Of a stretch of 64,000 nucleotides of DNA, positions 53,268-62,317 are shown one piece after another. Within the stretch, counting starts at the first letter, position 1. Each line of letters starts with the position of its first letter. The notes beneath the pieces are model-generated. The model was not told the origin of the DNA. It did not search any database and saw only the letters and a list, made by a program, of their open reading frames with translations. Both the position numbers and the translations under genes were made by a program. This DNA comes from Pseudomonas brassicacearum (GTDB taxonomy: Bacteria > Pseudomonadota > Gammaproteobacteria > Pseudomonadales > Pseudomonadaceae), in assembly GCF_003732265.1 (NCBI RefSeq), contig NZ_MOBK01000009.1, positions 186,001-250,000 on the forward strand, read 5' to 3'.

Positions 53268-53348
53268 CCTTCGCGAGCAGGCTCGCTCCCACATTGGTTT
53301 TGTGCACGCCACAGATCCCCTGTGGGAGCGAGCCTGCTCGCGAAGGGG
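53268..53348. repeat. REP doublet (REPIN-like)
   Basis: CCTTCGCGAGCAGGCTCGCTCC and its inverted copy around about 35 bases, between the divergent yebG and psiE genes. Confidence 0.85.
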
Positions 53349-53487
53349 CCCGCCCAGACACCAAAAAAGTGTCCAGCAACAACTCATCACCATCTCACCG
53401 AGAGCGACTGGCCTTTTTTCTGCATGCAGAACAACCGTCACGTCAATCCAGCATCATCCGCTCCAACCGAGCTAAGGAAGCAACACT

Positions 53488-53988
53488 GTGAAAATCAACT
53501 GGGCCGAGAACCTGCGGCAGAACGTGCACCAACTGGCCGAGTCCCTGGGCAACCTGTTCGTCGAGACCTTCCACTACCTGGCGCTGTTCGCCATCGGTGC
53601 GGTGACCGCGTACGCCGCGGTGATGGAATTCTTGCAGATGATCGAAGCAGGGCACATCAAGATCGACGACATCTTGCTGCTGTTCATCTACCTCGAATTG
53701 GGGGCGATGGTCGGGATTTACTTCAAGACCAATCACATGCCGGTGCGATTCCTGATATACGTGGCGATCACCGCGCTGACGCGGCTGCTGATCTCCAACG
53801 TCTCGCACCACAATCCGCCGGACGTGGGGATCATCTACCTGTGCGGCGGGATTCTGCTGCTGGCGTTTTCGATTCTGGTGGTGCGCTACGCCTCGTCGCA
53901 ATTCCCTTCGGTGAAGATCGAACACCCGCAACGCAAGGTCGGTGCGGGTTCCAGTGAACATCCCGAAGTGGAGAAGGGCGAGCTTTAA
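53488..53988 (+). CDS. psiE: Phosphate-starvation-inducible PsiE family protein
   Basis: 166-residue inner-membrane protein with four hydrophobic segments (about 30-50, 62-80, 86-104, 115-135) and the family phrase YLELGAMVGIYFKTNHMPVRFLIY. It starts at GTG behind AAGGAAG. Function unknown; named after the E. coli gene controlled by phosphate and cAMP-CRP. The stop overlaps the DUF3509 gene by four bases. Confidence 0.85.
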   Translation: MKINWAENLRQNVHQLAESLGNLFVETFHYLALFAIGAVTAYAAVMEFLQMIEAGHIKIDDILLLFIYLELGAMVGIYFKTNHMPVRFLIYVAITALTRLLISNVSHHNPPDVGIIYLCGGILLLAFSILVVRYASSQFPSVKIEHPQRKVGAGSSEHPEVEKGEL

Positions 53989-54302
53989 AGCCGGATCGCA
54001 GGTCGCGGCTGGCCTTTGACTGGCGGCGGTGGCAGGGAGCGACTGTCGCCGTCGGTCATGGCCTCGAGGATGGTCATGGCACTGTGGCCCTGCTCGATGG
54101 CGATGCCGAACTGAATGCTTTGCACCAGGCGCTTCAGGCGCTTGGGGTCATTGCGTTGTTCTGCACTGATCATCCGTTTGGCCACCACGCGGCCGCTGTT
54201 GGAGAGGGTCAGCATGATGCTGCCGTCCAGACCCTGAATGCTCAGGTTGATCTGGTAATCCGGTGCAAAGGCATCGGTAATGACCTGAAAGGGGTTGTCC
54301 AT
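53985..54302 (-). CDS. DUF3509 family protein
   Basis: 105-residue cytoplasmic protein of a Pseudomonas-typical family of unknown function. Conserved features are the N-terminal MDNPFQVITDAF, the beta-rich centre ending VVAKRMISAEQ, and LVQSIQFGIAIEQG. Pro-rich tail. Convergent with psiE, with a four-base overlap. Confidence 0.78.
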   Translation of the reverse strand: MDNPFQVITDAFAPDYQINLSIQGLDGSIMLTLSNSGRVVAKRMISAEQRNDPKRLKRLVQSIQFGIAIEQGHSAMTILEAMTDGDSRSLPPPPVKGQPRPAIRL

Positions 54303-54448
54303 GATGCGTCACCGCCTGATTGAACGTGCAGTTGTTGACCGGCCATATTCGGGTTGGTTCGCACCACCAGACCATCGGCCGATCGCTCGCTGAGGTTTCA
54401 ACAGTCCTTTTGCCTCAGAGGTGACGTAGCAAGGGGCATGCCGGAAAA

Positions 54449-54461
54449 ATTGTCGGACAAT
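54449..54461. promoter_or_regulatory. Palindrome matching a FadR-type GntR operator
   Basis: ATTGTC-G-GACAAT contains TTGTCGGACAA, an exact fit to TNGTNNNACNA. It lies between the sdaA terminator and DUF3509; no GntR gene is adjacent. Confidence 0.35.
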
Positions 54462-54477
54462 GATCACGGCAAAAAAC

Positions 54478-54510
54478 AGGCGGGCGCCCCGACAATCAGG
54501 CAGCCCGCCT
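54478..54510 (-). terminator. Terminator after sdaA
   Basis: AGGCGGGC/GCCCGCCT stem; on the minus strand it is followed by GTTTTTT. It lies 57 bases beyond the sdaA stop. Confidence 0.75.
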
Positions 54511-54566
54511 TCTTATTGCCTGCCCGTTTCAGGGCATGAATGCGCAGATGACCGCAGACAGTGCAA

Positions 54567-55943
54567 TCAGCACTCCACCCAGCTCACCGCCAAACCGCCG
54601 CGTGACGTCTCTTTGTATTTGTCATGCATGTCGGCGCCGGTATCACGCATGGTGCGGATCACCCGGTCCAGAGAAATGAAGTGTTTGCCGTCACCACGCA
54701 GGGCCATTTGCGTGGCGTTGATCGCCTTCACGGCGGCAATTGCGTTGCGCTCGATGCACGGCACCTGGACCAGGCCGCCGACCGGGTCGCAGGTCAGGCC
54801 GAGGTTGTGTTCCAGGCCGATTTCGGCAGCGTTTTCCAGTTGCTCCGGGGTGGCGCCAAGCACGTCGGCCAGACCGGCGGCGGCCATCGCGCAGGCTGAA
54901 CCGACTTCGCCCTGACAGCCGACTTCGGCGCCGGAGATCGAGGCGTTTTTCTTGCACAGGATGCCGACTGCCGCCGCGCCCAGAAAGAACGCGACCACGT
55001 CATCGTCCGACGCGTCCGGGTTGAACTTCATGTAGTAATGCAGCACCGCCGGAATGATCCCCGCCGCACCGTTGGTCGGTGCCGTGACCATGCGCCCGCC
55101 TGCGGCGTTTTCTTCGTTGACGGCGAGGGCAAACAGGTTGACCCATTCCATGGCCGACAGGGTGGAGGTGATGACATTCGGCTTGCCGATTTCCAGCAGG
55201 CTGCGGTGCAGTTTCGCCGCACGACGCGGCACGTTCAGGCCGCCGGGCAGAATGCCCTCGTGACGCAAACCCTGTTCGACACACTCGCGCATCACTGACC
55301 AGATGTGCAGCAAGCCCTGGCGGATCTCGGCTTCGCTGCGCCAGGCCAATTCATTGGCCATCATCAATTCGCAAACCCGCAGGCCATGCTGGTTGCAGAG
55401 CCGGAGCAATTCGGCGGCGCTGGAGAAATCGTACGGCAGCACCACATCGCTGGCCGGCGCGATGCCGGACTCGGCTTGGGCCGCTTCGATGATGAAACCG
55501 CCGCCGACCGAGTAGTACGTTTGCTCGTAGAGTTCGCCGGAATCGCCGAACGCTGTCAGCGACATCGCGTTGGGATGGTAGGGCAGGCTCTCGTCCAGCA
55601 GCAGGAGATCGCGCTGCCAGTCGAAGGCAATTGTGGATTTGCCGGCGAGGGACAATTCACCGGTTTCGCGCAAGGTCTTGATACGGCTGTCGATGGAGGT
55701 GGGATCGATGCTGTCCGGCCATTCGCCCATCAGGCCCATGACGCAGGCGCGGTCGGTCGCGTGGCCGACGCCGGTGGCTGAGAGGGAGCCATACAAGCGG
55801 ATTTCTACCCGACGTACGGTGTCCAGCAAATGTTGGTCAATCAGCGCCTGGGCGAAGGTCGCGGCGGCGCGCATCGGGCCGACGGTGTGGGAACTGGACG
55901 GACCGATGCCGACTTTGAAAAGATCGAAAACACTGATAGCCAT
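54567..55943 (-). CDS. sdaA: L-serine ammonia-lyase SdaA
   Basis: 458-residue Fe-S enzyme deaminating L-serine to pyruvate. The beta domain opens with FDLFKVGIGPSSSHTVGPMRAA; the alpha domain holds the cluster cysteines in GILCKKNASISGAEVGCQGEVGSACAM (read in parts) and LTCDPVGGLVQVPCIERN. The long upstream frame was rejected because MAISVFDLFK is the normal start. Divergent from a LysR gene. Confidence 0.95.
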   Translation of the reverse strand: MAISVFDLFKVGIGPSSSHTVGPMRAAATFAQALIDQHLLDTVRRVEIRLYGSLSATGVGHATDRACVMGLMGEWPDSIDPTSIDSRIKTLRETGELSLAGKSTIAFDWQRDLLLLDESLPYHPNAMSLTAFGDSGELYEQTYYSVGGGFIIEAAQAESGIAPASDVVLPYDFSSAAELLRLCNQHGLRVCELMMANELAWRSEAEIRQGLLHIWSVMRECVEQGLRHEGILPGGLNVPRRAAKLHRSLLEIGKPNVITSTLSAMEWVNLFALAVNEENAAGGRMVTAPTNGAAGIIPAVLHYYMKFNPDASDDDVVAFFLGAAAVGILCKKNASISGAEVGCQGEVGSACAMAAAGLADVLGATPEQLENAAEIGLEHNLGLTCDPVGGLVQVPCIERNAIAAVKAINATQMALRGDGKHFISLDRVIRTMRDTGADMHDKYKETSRGGLAVSWVEC

Positions 55944-56078
55944 GCTAAACCCTATACAAGCAATGGAAGAGAAATCGCTGCCATTTTTGTAGGACAAGCG
56001 CAATGTCGGCGATACTGCCTGCCTCGGTCCAGCGTGACCAACGAAACTTCCTAAGATAGCCTTTAGCAGGACTAAACG

Positions 56079-57026
56079 ATGAGTCGTCAATTGCATGCTC
56101 AGACGTACGTCTGGCTGCACGTGTTTTCCTGTGCCGCGCGGCACTTGTCGTTCACCCGTTGCGCTGAAGAACTGCACATCACGCCCGGTGCGGTCAGTCA
56201 GCAAATCCGGCAACTGGAAGAGCGTTTGGGTTTCCGCCTGTTTCACCGTCGTGCGCGAGGTGTGGAACTGAGTGCCGAAGGCCAGCGCTTGGCCATTACC
56301 GTTAACGAGGCGTATGGCAGCATCGATGCGGAACTGCGCCGACTGGACGCCGGAATGATCAGCGGAACGTTGCGGCTGCGTTCAATTCCATCGTTCCTGA
56401 GCAAATGGCTGACCCCGCGCCTGCCACGTTTGCAGCAGCGCTTTCCAGACATCCAGTTGCGCCTGGTGGCCGAGGACAGCAGCGTGCCGCTGCACGAGGG
56501 GGATTTCGATCTGGCCATCGACCTCAACGATGGCAGCTACCCGGGCCTGTTATCCACAGCCCTGCTCGACGAGCAGATTTTCCCTGTCTGTGCACCGAGC
56601 CTGCTGCGAGGCCGACCGCCGCTGCATGGCCCGGCAGACCTGGTGCATTTCCCGTTGTTGCACGACATCACCGCCTGGCGCGGCAGCTATGAATACGCGG
56701 AATGGGAGTTCTACCTCAATGCCATCGGCTTCGAGGGCGCCGACGTGCGGCGCGGGCACACATTCAATCGCAATCACCTGACCATCGAAGCGGCCATTGC
56801 CGGGATGGGCGTGGCGATTGCGCGGCGCACATTGCTCAACGATGAGCTGGAGCGGGGGACATTGATTGTGCCGTTCGGGCTGGCGGTGCCCAATTACAAA
56901 CGCTACATGCTGCTGTATGCGCCGGGGGCCCTGAGCCATCCTGGCGTGCGCGCGGTGCATGACTGGCTGGTGGAGGAGGCGGGGATCTTTCGAAGTCTGC
57001 ACCCGCTGGCAGAGCAGCAGATGTGA
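56079..57026 (+). CDS. LysR-family transcriptional regulator
   Basis: 315 residues: N-terminal winged HTH (FSCAARHLSFTRCAEELHITPGAVSQQIRQLE begins near 16) and a periplasmic-binding-like effector domain (about 93-300). The closest recognisable subgroup is GcvA/DsdC-like. Divergent from sdaA with 135 bases between, so it probably regulates serine deamination. Confidence 0.88.
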   Translation: MSRQLHAQTYVWLHVFSCAARHLSFTRCAEELHITPGAVSQQIRQLEERLGFRLFHRRARGVELSAEGQRLAITVNEAYGSIDAELRRLDAGMISGTLRLRSIPSFLSKWLTPRLPRLQQRFPDIQLRLVAEDSSVPLHEGDFDLAIDLNDGSYPGLLSTALLDEQIFPVCAPSLLRGRPPLHGPADLVHFPLLHDITAWRGSYEYAEWEFYLNAIGFEGADVRRGHTFNRNHLTIEAAIAGMGVAIARRTLLNDELERGTLIVPFGLAVPNYKRYMLLYAPGALSHPGVRAVHDWLVEEAGIFRSLHPLAEQQM

Positions 57027-57057
57027 GCAATTATGACAAAGAAGCGTGTCGACCCAA

Positions 57058-57101
57058 CTCCCGACATTAACAGCGCTTTTGCTCGTTGTCCGGGTTTTTT
57101 T
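57058..57101 (+). terminator. Probable terminator after the LysR gene
   Basis: CCCGACA pairs with TGTCCGGG (one bulge) before TTTTTTT. Confidence 0.6.
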
Positions 57102-57239
57102 GCGAATCCATATTTATCTTTTTTTAGGGGTTGAATTGTTCTGCGCGCAGACCGATTGTGTAAGTAAGAGGTCACGGTGATGACGCCCAAGGGCTAGCCG
57201 AAGGGCCTCTCGCGAGCTAGCTGAAATAAGGGATGAACT

Positions 57240-57647
57240 ATGCAAATCCAAGTCAACAGCGATAACCATATTCAAAGCAGCATCCGACTGGAGGAGTGGG
57301 TACGTACTACCATTGAGAGCACGCTCGAACGTTATGCAGAGGACCTGACCCGCGTCGAGGTCCACCTGTCAGACGAAAACGGCGACAAGCCCGGACCGCA
57401 CGACATGCGCTGCCAGCTGGAAGCGCGGCCAAAAGGCCACCAACCGATTTCTGTCACCCATAAAGCCGATAACCTGGAACTGGCGATCGACGGCGCGGCC
57501 GAAAAACTCGAACATGCGCTGGAACACCTGTTTGGCAAACTGCGGGGCAAACCACGTGCCGCTGTGGTGCCGTTCGAACGAGTTGCAGCCGATGAGCTGC
57601 TTGAGGAAGAATTTCTCGAGAACGAGCAGGCCGCACAAAACGGCTGA
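57240..57647 (+). CDS. HPF/RaiA-family ribosome-associated protein
   Basis: 135 residues. The sigma-54 modulation/S30AE-like fold is indicated by MQIQVNSDNHI, the beta-strand pattern VEVHLSDENGDKPGPHDMRC and helix LELAIDGAAEKLEHALEHLFGKL; an acidic tail (ELLEEEFLENEQ) follows. It differs from canonical HPF, so it may be a paralogue. A structured 5' leader (57180-57235) precedes it. Confidence 0.8.
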   Translation: MQIQVNSDNHIQSSIRLEEWVRTTIESTLERYAEDLTRVEVHLSDENGDKPGPHDMRCQLEARPKGHQPISVTHKADNLELAIDGAAEKLEHALEHLFGKLRGKPRAAVVPFERVAADELLEEEFLENEQAAQNG

Positions 57648-57681
57648 CAGCTGATTCGCTTTTTACCTTTCCACCACTGAA

Positions 57682-57715
57682 AACGGGCCTGCTGATGCAG
57701 GCCCGTTCTTGTTTC
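57682..57715 (+). terminator. Terminator after the HPF-like gene
   Basis: AACGGGCCTGC-TGAT-GCAGGCCCGTT followed by CTTGTTT. Confidence 0.8.
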
Positions 57716-57748
57716 TGGGTTCACAAATTCCTGTGGCTTCATGGGATC

Positions 57749-57885
57749 CCTGTGGCGAGGGGGCTGCCCCCGTTCAGCTGCGAAGCAGTCGCAAAACCTG
57801 CTATGAGGTTTTCTCTGACACAACTCATTGGATGGTTCTGGGACCGCTTCGCAGTCCAACGGGGGCAAGCCCCCTCGCCACAGGG
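57749..57885. repeat. Large REP doublet, GGCGAGGGGGCTGCCCCC family
   Basis: CCTGTGGCGAGGGGGCTGCC and its inverted partner (GCAAGCCCCCTCGCCACAGG) enclose a second pair of inverted segments (GCTGCGAAGCAG, CCGCTTCGCAG). Same family as 27339-27440. Confidence 0.85.
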
Positions 57886-57936
57886 GTGTAACCCCTCAGA
57901 AATGTCACCCGCCGGCAATCGGATCTCTTTGCGTAT

Positions 57937-57955
57937 GAGAATATTTATCATTAAT
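57937..57955. promoter_or_regulatory. Fur box upstream of the sigma factor gene
   Basis: GAGAATATTTATCATTAAT matches 13 of 19 bases of the Fur consensus, 130 bases before the sigma factor start. It predicts iron repression. Confidence 0.7.
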
Positions 57956-58085
57956 ATTGCGCCCTCGCTGGCCCCATGACTTTCACGCGGCCTTACCGGT
58001 TTCAAGGTCGCACCATGAAAGACACCACCACGCTCCCCGGTTTTCTCTCGATTGGCCATTGCCGCTTGTGTGCAGGGATGACCGG

Positions 58086-58649
58086 ATGATCACCCTCCCA
58101 CCCGAATCACACGACGAGGAACATCGCGGGGCGCGTGCGCATTTCCTGCAGGTGTTTCTTTCCCAGCGTTCGCAAATGGAAGCTTTGGTGAACCGGCGCG
58201 TGGGGTGTCGGGCGACGGCGGCGGACCTGGTGCAGGATTTGTTCCTGCGTTTCTGGCGGCGGCCGCTGGTGCAGGTCGAGGAGCTCAGCACCTACCTGCT
58301 GCGTTGCGCCGGCAACATCGCCATCGACCATTTGCGCAGCGAAGGCACGCGGGTGCGGGTCAATGAAGGCTGGATGCCGGACGCGCCAGACAGCCACGGC
58401 AGTGAGCCGCAAGCCGCCCTGGAAGCCGGCAACGATTTACGTCACGTCGAAGCCGCGTTGCGTGCCCTGCCGGAACGCACGCGGCAGATCTTCCTGCTCA
58501 ACCGCATCCACGGTCGCAAATACGCCGAAATCGCCAAGGCCATGGGCTTGTCCCAAAGCGCCGTGGAAAAACATATGATGCGCGCCCTCGATGCCTGCAA
58601 GGCCAGCCTGCGGGAACCACCCACGCGCACGCCAGGGAAAGCACCGTGA
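58086..58649 (+). CDS. FecI-type ECF sigma factor
   Basis: 187 residues: sigma region 2 (RRVGCRATAADLVQDLFLRFWRR, about 35-60) and region 4 (LPERTRQIFLLNRIHGRKYAEIA, about 128-175). It directs transcription of a siderophore receptor gene when freed by its FecR partner. Start MITLPPESH chosen close to the family pattern; region upstream is open but lacks similarity. GTGA overlap with fecR. Confidence 0.88.
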   Translation: MITLPPESHDEEHRGARAHFLQVFLSQRSQMEALVNRRVGCRATAADLVQDLFLRFWRRPLVQVEELSTYLLRCAGNIAIDHLRSEGTRVRVNEGWMPDAPDSHGSEPQAALEAGNDLRHVEAALRALPERTRQIFLLNRIHGRKYAEIAKAMGLSQSAVEKHMMRALDACKASLREPPTRTPGKAP

Positions 58650-59635
58650 ATCAGCTCGAACGCGTCACCCCGACGCCCGCTCAGGAACAGGCCGCCTTCG
58701 CGTGGCTGTGCTTGCTGCATGACCAGCCCAGCAGTGGCGATCAACTCACGTTCAGTCACTGGTTGCAGGCAGATCCCGCCCACGCCGAGGCATATGCTCA
58801 GGCGCAGGTGCTGTGGGAATTGAGCGAATCGCCGGCGCGAACCCTGGCCGATGAAGACGCTTTCGCCTTGCAGGGCTATCTCAATGCCATGAATCAATCA
58901 CGCCGCCACAGCATGCGGCGCTGGTCGGGTGCGCTGGCGATGGCGGCGTGCCTGTTGTTGATGATTGGCCTCGGCGCGGGTTGGCAGCCTGCGCGATGGA
59001 TTGACGACCTGGGAGCGGACTATGTCTCGGCACCGGGGGAAATTCGCACCGTGACCTTGGCGGATCAGTCGCAAGTCACGCTGGATGCAGACAGTGCCAT
59101 TGCGGTGGATTTCAGTCGCGGTGAGCGGCACGTCCAGTTGCGGCGTGGCGCCGGGTTTTTCAGCGTGACGCATACGGGTGATCCGTTTGTGGTCGACGCT
59201 GAACAGGGCCAGGCGAAAGTGCTGGGCACGCAGTTTGAAGTGCGCCTGCAACCCCAGGGTGCTCAGGTGACGGTGTTGTCCGGACGGGTCGGCGTGACAG
59301 CAAAGAAGTACGCCGAGCCACAAATACTGACCGCCGGCCAACAAGTGGCCTACGGCGAGGGCGCGGCGGAAAAACTGCATGCTGTGGACAGCGAGGCGCA
59401 ATTGGCCTGGCGTCAGGGCTGGCTCAATTATTACAAGGCGACGTTGGCGGAGGTGGTGCAGGACCTCGGGCGCTATTACCCGGGGCGGATCGTGTTGCTC
59501 AACGATGAACTGGCTGCGCGGCGGATCAGTGGCAGCTTTCCGAGCAAGGACCCGCAAGCGGTGTTGAGTTCGTTGCAGGGGGTGTTGGGGTTTGAGCAGC
59601 ACAACGTTTTGGGGCATCTGATTATTTTGCGTTGA
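58646..59635 (+). CDS. FecR-family anti-sigma/signal transducer
   Basis: 329 residues from a GTG overlapping the sigma stop. An N-terminal cytoplasmic DUF4880 domain (AFAWLCLLHDQPSSGDQLTFSHWL, near 17-40), a transmembrane helix (about 92-112), and a periplasmic FecR domain (about 125-225) and STN-like C-terminal part. It relays receptor occupancy to the sigma factor. Confidence 0.9.
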   Translation: MNQLERVTPTPAQEQAAFAWLCLLHDQPSSGDQLTFSHWLQADPAHAEAYAQAQVLWELSESPARTLADEDAFALQGYLNAMNQSRRHSMRRWSGALAMAACLLLMIGLGAGWQPARWIDDLGADYVSAPGEIRTVTLADQSQVTLDADSAIAVDFSRGERHVQLRRGAGFFSVTHTGDPFVVDAEQGQAKVLGTQFEVRLQPQGAQVTVLSGRVGVTAKKYAEPQILTAGQQVAYGEGAAEKLHAVDSEAQLAWRQGWLNYYKATLAEVVQDLGRYYPGRIVLLNDELAARRISGSFPSKDPQAVLSSLQGVLGFEQHNVLGHLIILR

Positions 59636-59646
59636 GGCTGCTGGTC

Positions 59647-59733
59647 CCTTCGCGAGCAAGCCCGCTCCCACATTCGACCGAGTTCTCACATAGGAATGCG
59701 GTCGAATGTGGGAGCGGGCTTGCTCGCGAAGGC
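59647..59733. repeat. REP doublet (REPIN-like)
   Basis: CCTTCGCGAGCAAGCCCGCTCC and inverted copy; the inner ACATTCGACCG/CGGTCGAATGT extends the pairing. It lies between fecR and the receptor gene. Confidence 0.85.
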
Positions 59734-59868
59734 GTCCGATCAGCCAACACACAATCTCAAGTAAAAATATTTTCAAATTTCTAGTGAGGTAAACCCAACC
59801 CCCATCCGTGTAGTGACTGAAACTGCGAGTCATTCGCATCCGTAGCGGTTCTACACAGGTCATGAGCA

Positions 59869-62298
59869 ATGAAGTCCAGGGCAAAATCGGGTTCGGTCAA
59901 ACAGTGGTTGGGTGCTTCGGCGCTGAGTATGTCGGCGCTGGCGTTGTTACCATCGAGCATCGCCTCGGCGGCTGAAGCCAACAACACGCAACAGCGTGAC
60001 CAGTTCAGTTTCGCCATCGCCGCCAAACCGCTGCCCCAGGCCCTGAGCGACTTCAGCCGGGTCACCGGCATCAGCGTGGTCTACACCGATGAAGCGCCGT
60101 ACGGCCTCACCGCCCCGGCGATCAACGGCCAGTTGAGCGCCGAGCAAGCGATGCAGCGTTTGCTCAGCGGCTCAGGCTTCACCTATCGCCGCACCGATGC
60201 GCAAACCCTGATCCTTGAACCCGTGCCCACGGCCGGCACCTTGAACCTGGGCGCGACCACCATCACCTCGGTCGCCGATCAGTCCATGAGCTATCAACCG
60301 CCGCCCACCAGTTCGGTGATGCGCTCATCGGCCTTGCTCCAGGAAATCCCGCAGACCGTCAACGTCGTCCCGGCCCAGGTCATCCGCGATCAGCTGCCAC
60401 GCAATCTGGATGACGCGCTGGCCAACGTCAGTGGCATCACCCAGGGCAACACGCTGGCGAGCACCCAGGACTCGGTGATGACCCGCGGTTTCGGTGACAA
60501 CCGTAACGGCTCGATCATGCGCGACGGCATGCCGATCGTGCAGGGCCGCGGCATGAATGAAAGTATCGATCGCGTCGAAGTGCTCAAGGGCCCGGCCTCG
60601 CTGCTGTACGGCATTCAGGACCCGGGCGGGGTGGTCAACCTGGTCAGCAAGAAGCCGGAACTTGAGCAATACAACGCCCTGATGCTGCGCGGTTCGACCT
60701 ATGGCGAGGGTAAAAACGGCAGCGGTGGCAGCTTCGACAGCACGGGCGCACTCGGCACCTCCGGCCTCGCTTACCGCATGGTCCTGGACCACGAAGATGA
60801 AGATTACTGGCGCAATTTCGGCACCCACCGCGAGTCGCTGGTGGCGCCGTCGCTGGCCTGGTTCGGCGAAAGCACCAAGCTGCTGTTTTCCTACGAACAC
60901 CGCGAGTTCCTGACCCCGTTCGACCGTGGCACGATCATCGATCCGCGCACCAACCATCCGCTGGACATCTCGCGCAACGAGCGCCTCGACGAGCCGTTCA
61001 ACAATATGGAAGGCCGTTCGGACCTGTACCACTTCGAGGCCGATCACGAACTCAACGACAACTGGACCGCCCACTTCGGTTACAGCTGGAACCGCGAAAC
61101 CTACGACGCCAGCCAAGTGCGCGTTACCGCCATCGACACCAAAAAAGGCACGCTGACCCGCAGCATGGACGGCACGCAGAATGCGATCAGCACCGACCGC
61201 TTCACCACCGCCAGCCTCGAAGGCAATGTCGAGTTCGCCGGGATGAAACACGACCTGGTGTTCGGCGTCGACGACGAGTACCGCAAGATCTACCGCGAAG
61301 ATCTGATCCGCCAGAAAAGCCTGAGCACCTTCAGCTACGTCAATCCGGTCTACGGCCGCGAAGTCGCTGGCACCACCGTCAGCCCGGCGGACAGCGCGCA
61401 AACCGATGAATTGCGCAGCGATTCGATCTTCCTGCAGGACTCGATTCACCTCACCGATCAATGGATTTTTGTCGCGGGCGGGCGCTTCCAGGAATACGAC
61501 CAATACGCCGGCAAAGGCGTGCCGTTCCGGGCCAACACCGACAGCAACGGCCAGAAGTGGGTGCCGCGCGCGGGGCTGGTGTATCGCTACACCGATGAAC
61601 TGTCGTTCTACGGCAGCTACACCGAATCGTTCAAACCCAACTCCACCATCGCGCCCTTGAGCGGCAGCAGCACCGTGCTCGACGGCAGCATCGCGCCGGA
61701 AGAAGCCAAGGCCTGGGAAATCGGTGCCAAGTTCGACCTGCCGGGGCGCATCACCGGTGACATCGCGCTGTTCGACATCAAGAAGCGCAACGTGCTGGTG
61801 GCCAACTCCGAAGGCCCGGTGACGATCTACAGCGCTGCCGGCGAAGTGCGTTCCAGTGGCCTGGAAGTGGACGTGACCGGCCAACTGACGGATCGCTGGA
61901 GCATGATTGGCAGCTACGCCTACACCGATGCCGAAGTCACCGAAGACCCGGACTACAAAGGCAAGCAGCTGCAAAACGTCGCCAAGAACAGCGGCTCGCT
62001 GTCGGCGGTCTATGACTTCGGCACCATTGTCGGTGGCGATCAGTTGCGGGTTGGCGCCGGGGCGCGTTACGTCGGTGAGCGGGCGGGGAATGCCGTCAAC
62101 GATTTCGACCTGCCGAGCTACACCGTGGCCGATGCGTTCGCCACGTACGACACCAAGGTTGAAGGGCAGCGGGTCAAGTTTCAGCTCAACGTGAAGAACC
62201 TGTTTGACCGCACGTACTACACCTCGGCGGCGAGCCGGTTCTTTGTGTCGATGGGGGATTCGCGGCAGATTCTGTTGTCGAGCACGTTGGAGTTCTGA
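59869..62298 (+). CDS. TonB-dependent siderophore receptor with signalling (STN) domain
   Basis: 809-residue outer-membrane receptor. Signal peptide (to about residue 35), STN signalling domain (about 47-118, LPQALSDFSRVTGISVVY), plug (about 150-255, IDRVEVLKGPASLLYGIQDPGGVVNLVSKKP read in parts) and 22-strand barrel ending in Phe. The STN domain fits the FecI/FecR pair upstream. Resembles FoxA/FiuA-like ferric hydroxamate receptors; ligand uncertain. Confidence 0.9.
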   Translation: MKSRAKSGSVKQWLGASALSMSALALLPSSIASAAEANNTQQRDQFSFAIAAKPLPQALSDFSRVTGISVVYTDEAPYGLTAPAINGQLSAEQAMQRLLSGSGFTYRRTDAQTLILEPVPTAGTLNLGATTITSVADQSMSYQPPPTSSVMRSSALLQEIPQTVNVVPAQVIRDQLPRNLDDALANVSGITQGNTLASTQDSVMTRGFGDNRNGSIMRDGMPIVQGRGMNESIDRVEVLKGPASLLYGIQDPGGVVNLVSKKPELEQYNALMLRGSTYGEGKNGSGGSFDSTGALGTSGLAYRMVLDHEDEDYWRNFGTHRESLVAPSLAWFGESTKLLFSYEHREFLTPFDRGTIIDPRTNHPLDISRNERLDEPFNNMEGRSDLYHFEADHELNDNWTAHFGYSWNRETYDASQVRVTAIDTKKGTLTRSMDGTQNAISTDRFTTASLEGNVEFAGMKHDLVFGVDDEYRKIYREDLIRQKSLSTFSYVNPVYGREVAGTTVSPADSAQTDELRSDSIFLQDSIHLTDQWIFVAGGRFQEYDQYAGKGVPFRANTDSNGQKWVPRAGLVYRYTDELSFYGSYTESFKPNSTIAPLSGSSTVLDGSIAPEEAKAWEIGAKFDLPGRITGDIALFDIKKRNVLVANSEGPVTIYSAAGEVRSSGLEVDVTGQLTDRWSMIGSYAYTDAEVTEDPDYKGKQLQNVAKNSGSLSAVYDFGTIVGGDQLRVGAGARYVGERAGNAVNDFDLPSYTVADAFATYDTKVEGQRVKFQLNVKNLFDRTYYTSAASRFFVSMGDSRQILLSSTLEF

Positions 62299-62317
62299 TC
62301 CCAAACCGCGTCATCGT

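Larger units (their letters stand above)
57648..58085. other. Intergenic region between the HPF-like and sigma factor genes
   Basis: 438 bases holding a terminator, a REP doublet and a Fur box (listed separately). No further gene seen; the sigma factor frame is open to 57957 but has no better start there. Confidence 0.6.

Noticed and set aside
57114..57365. 83-codon minus-strand frame across the HPF-like gene start
   Set aside because: Runs antisense through the conserved start of the HPF-like gene and an AT-rich terminator region.
60325..62304. 659-codon open frame antisense to the TonB receptor
   Set aside because: No domain or ribosome binding site; the sense gene is certain.
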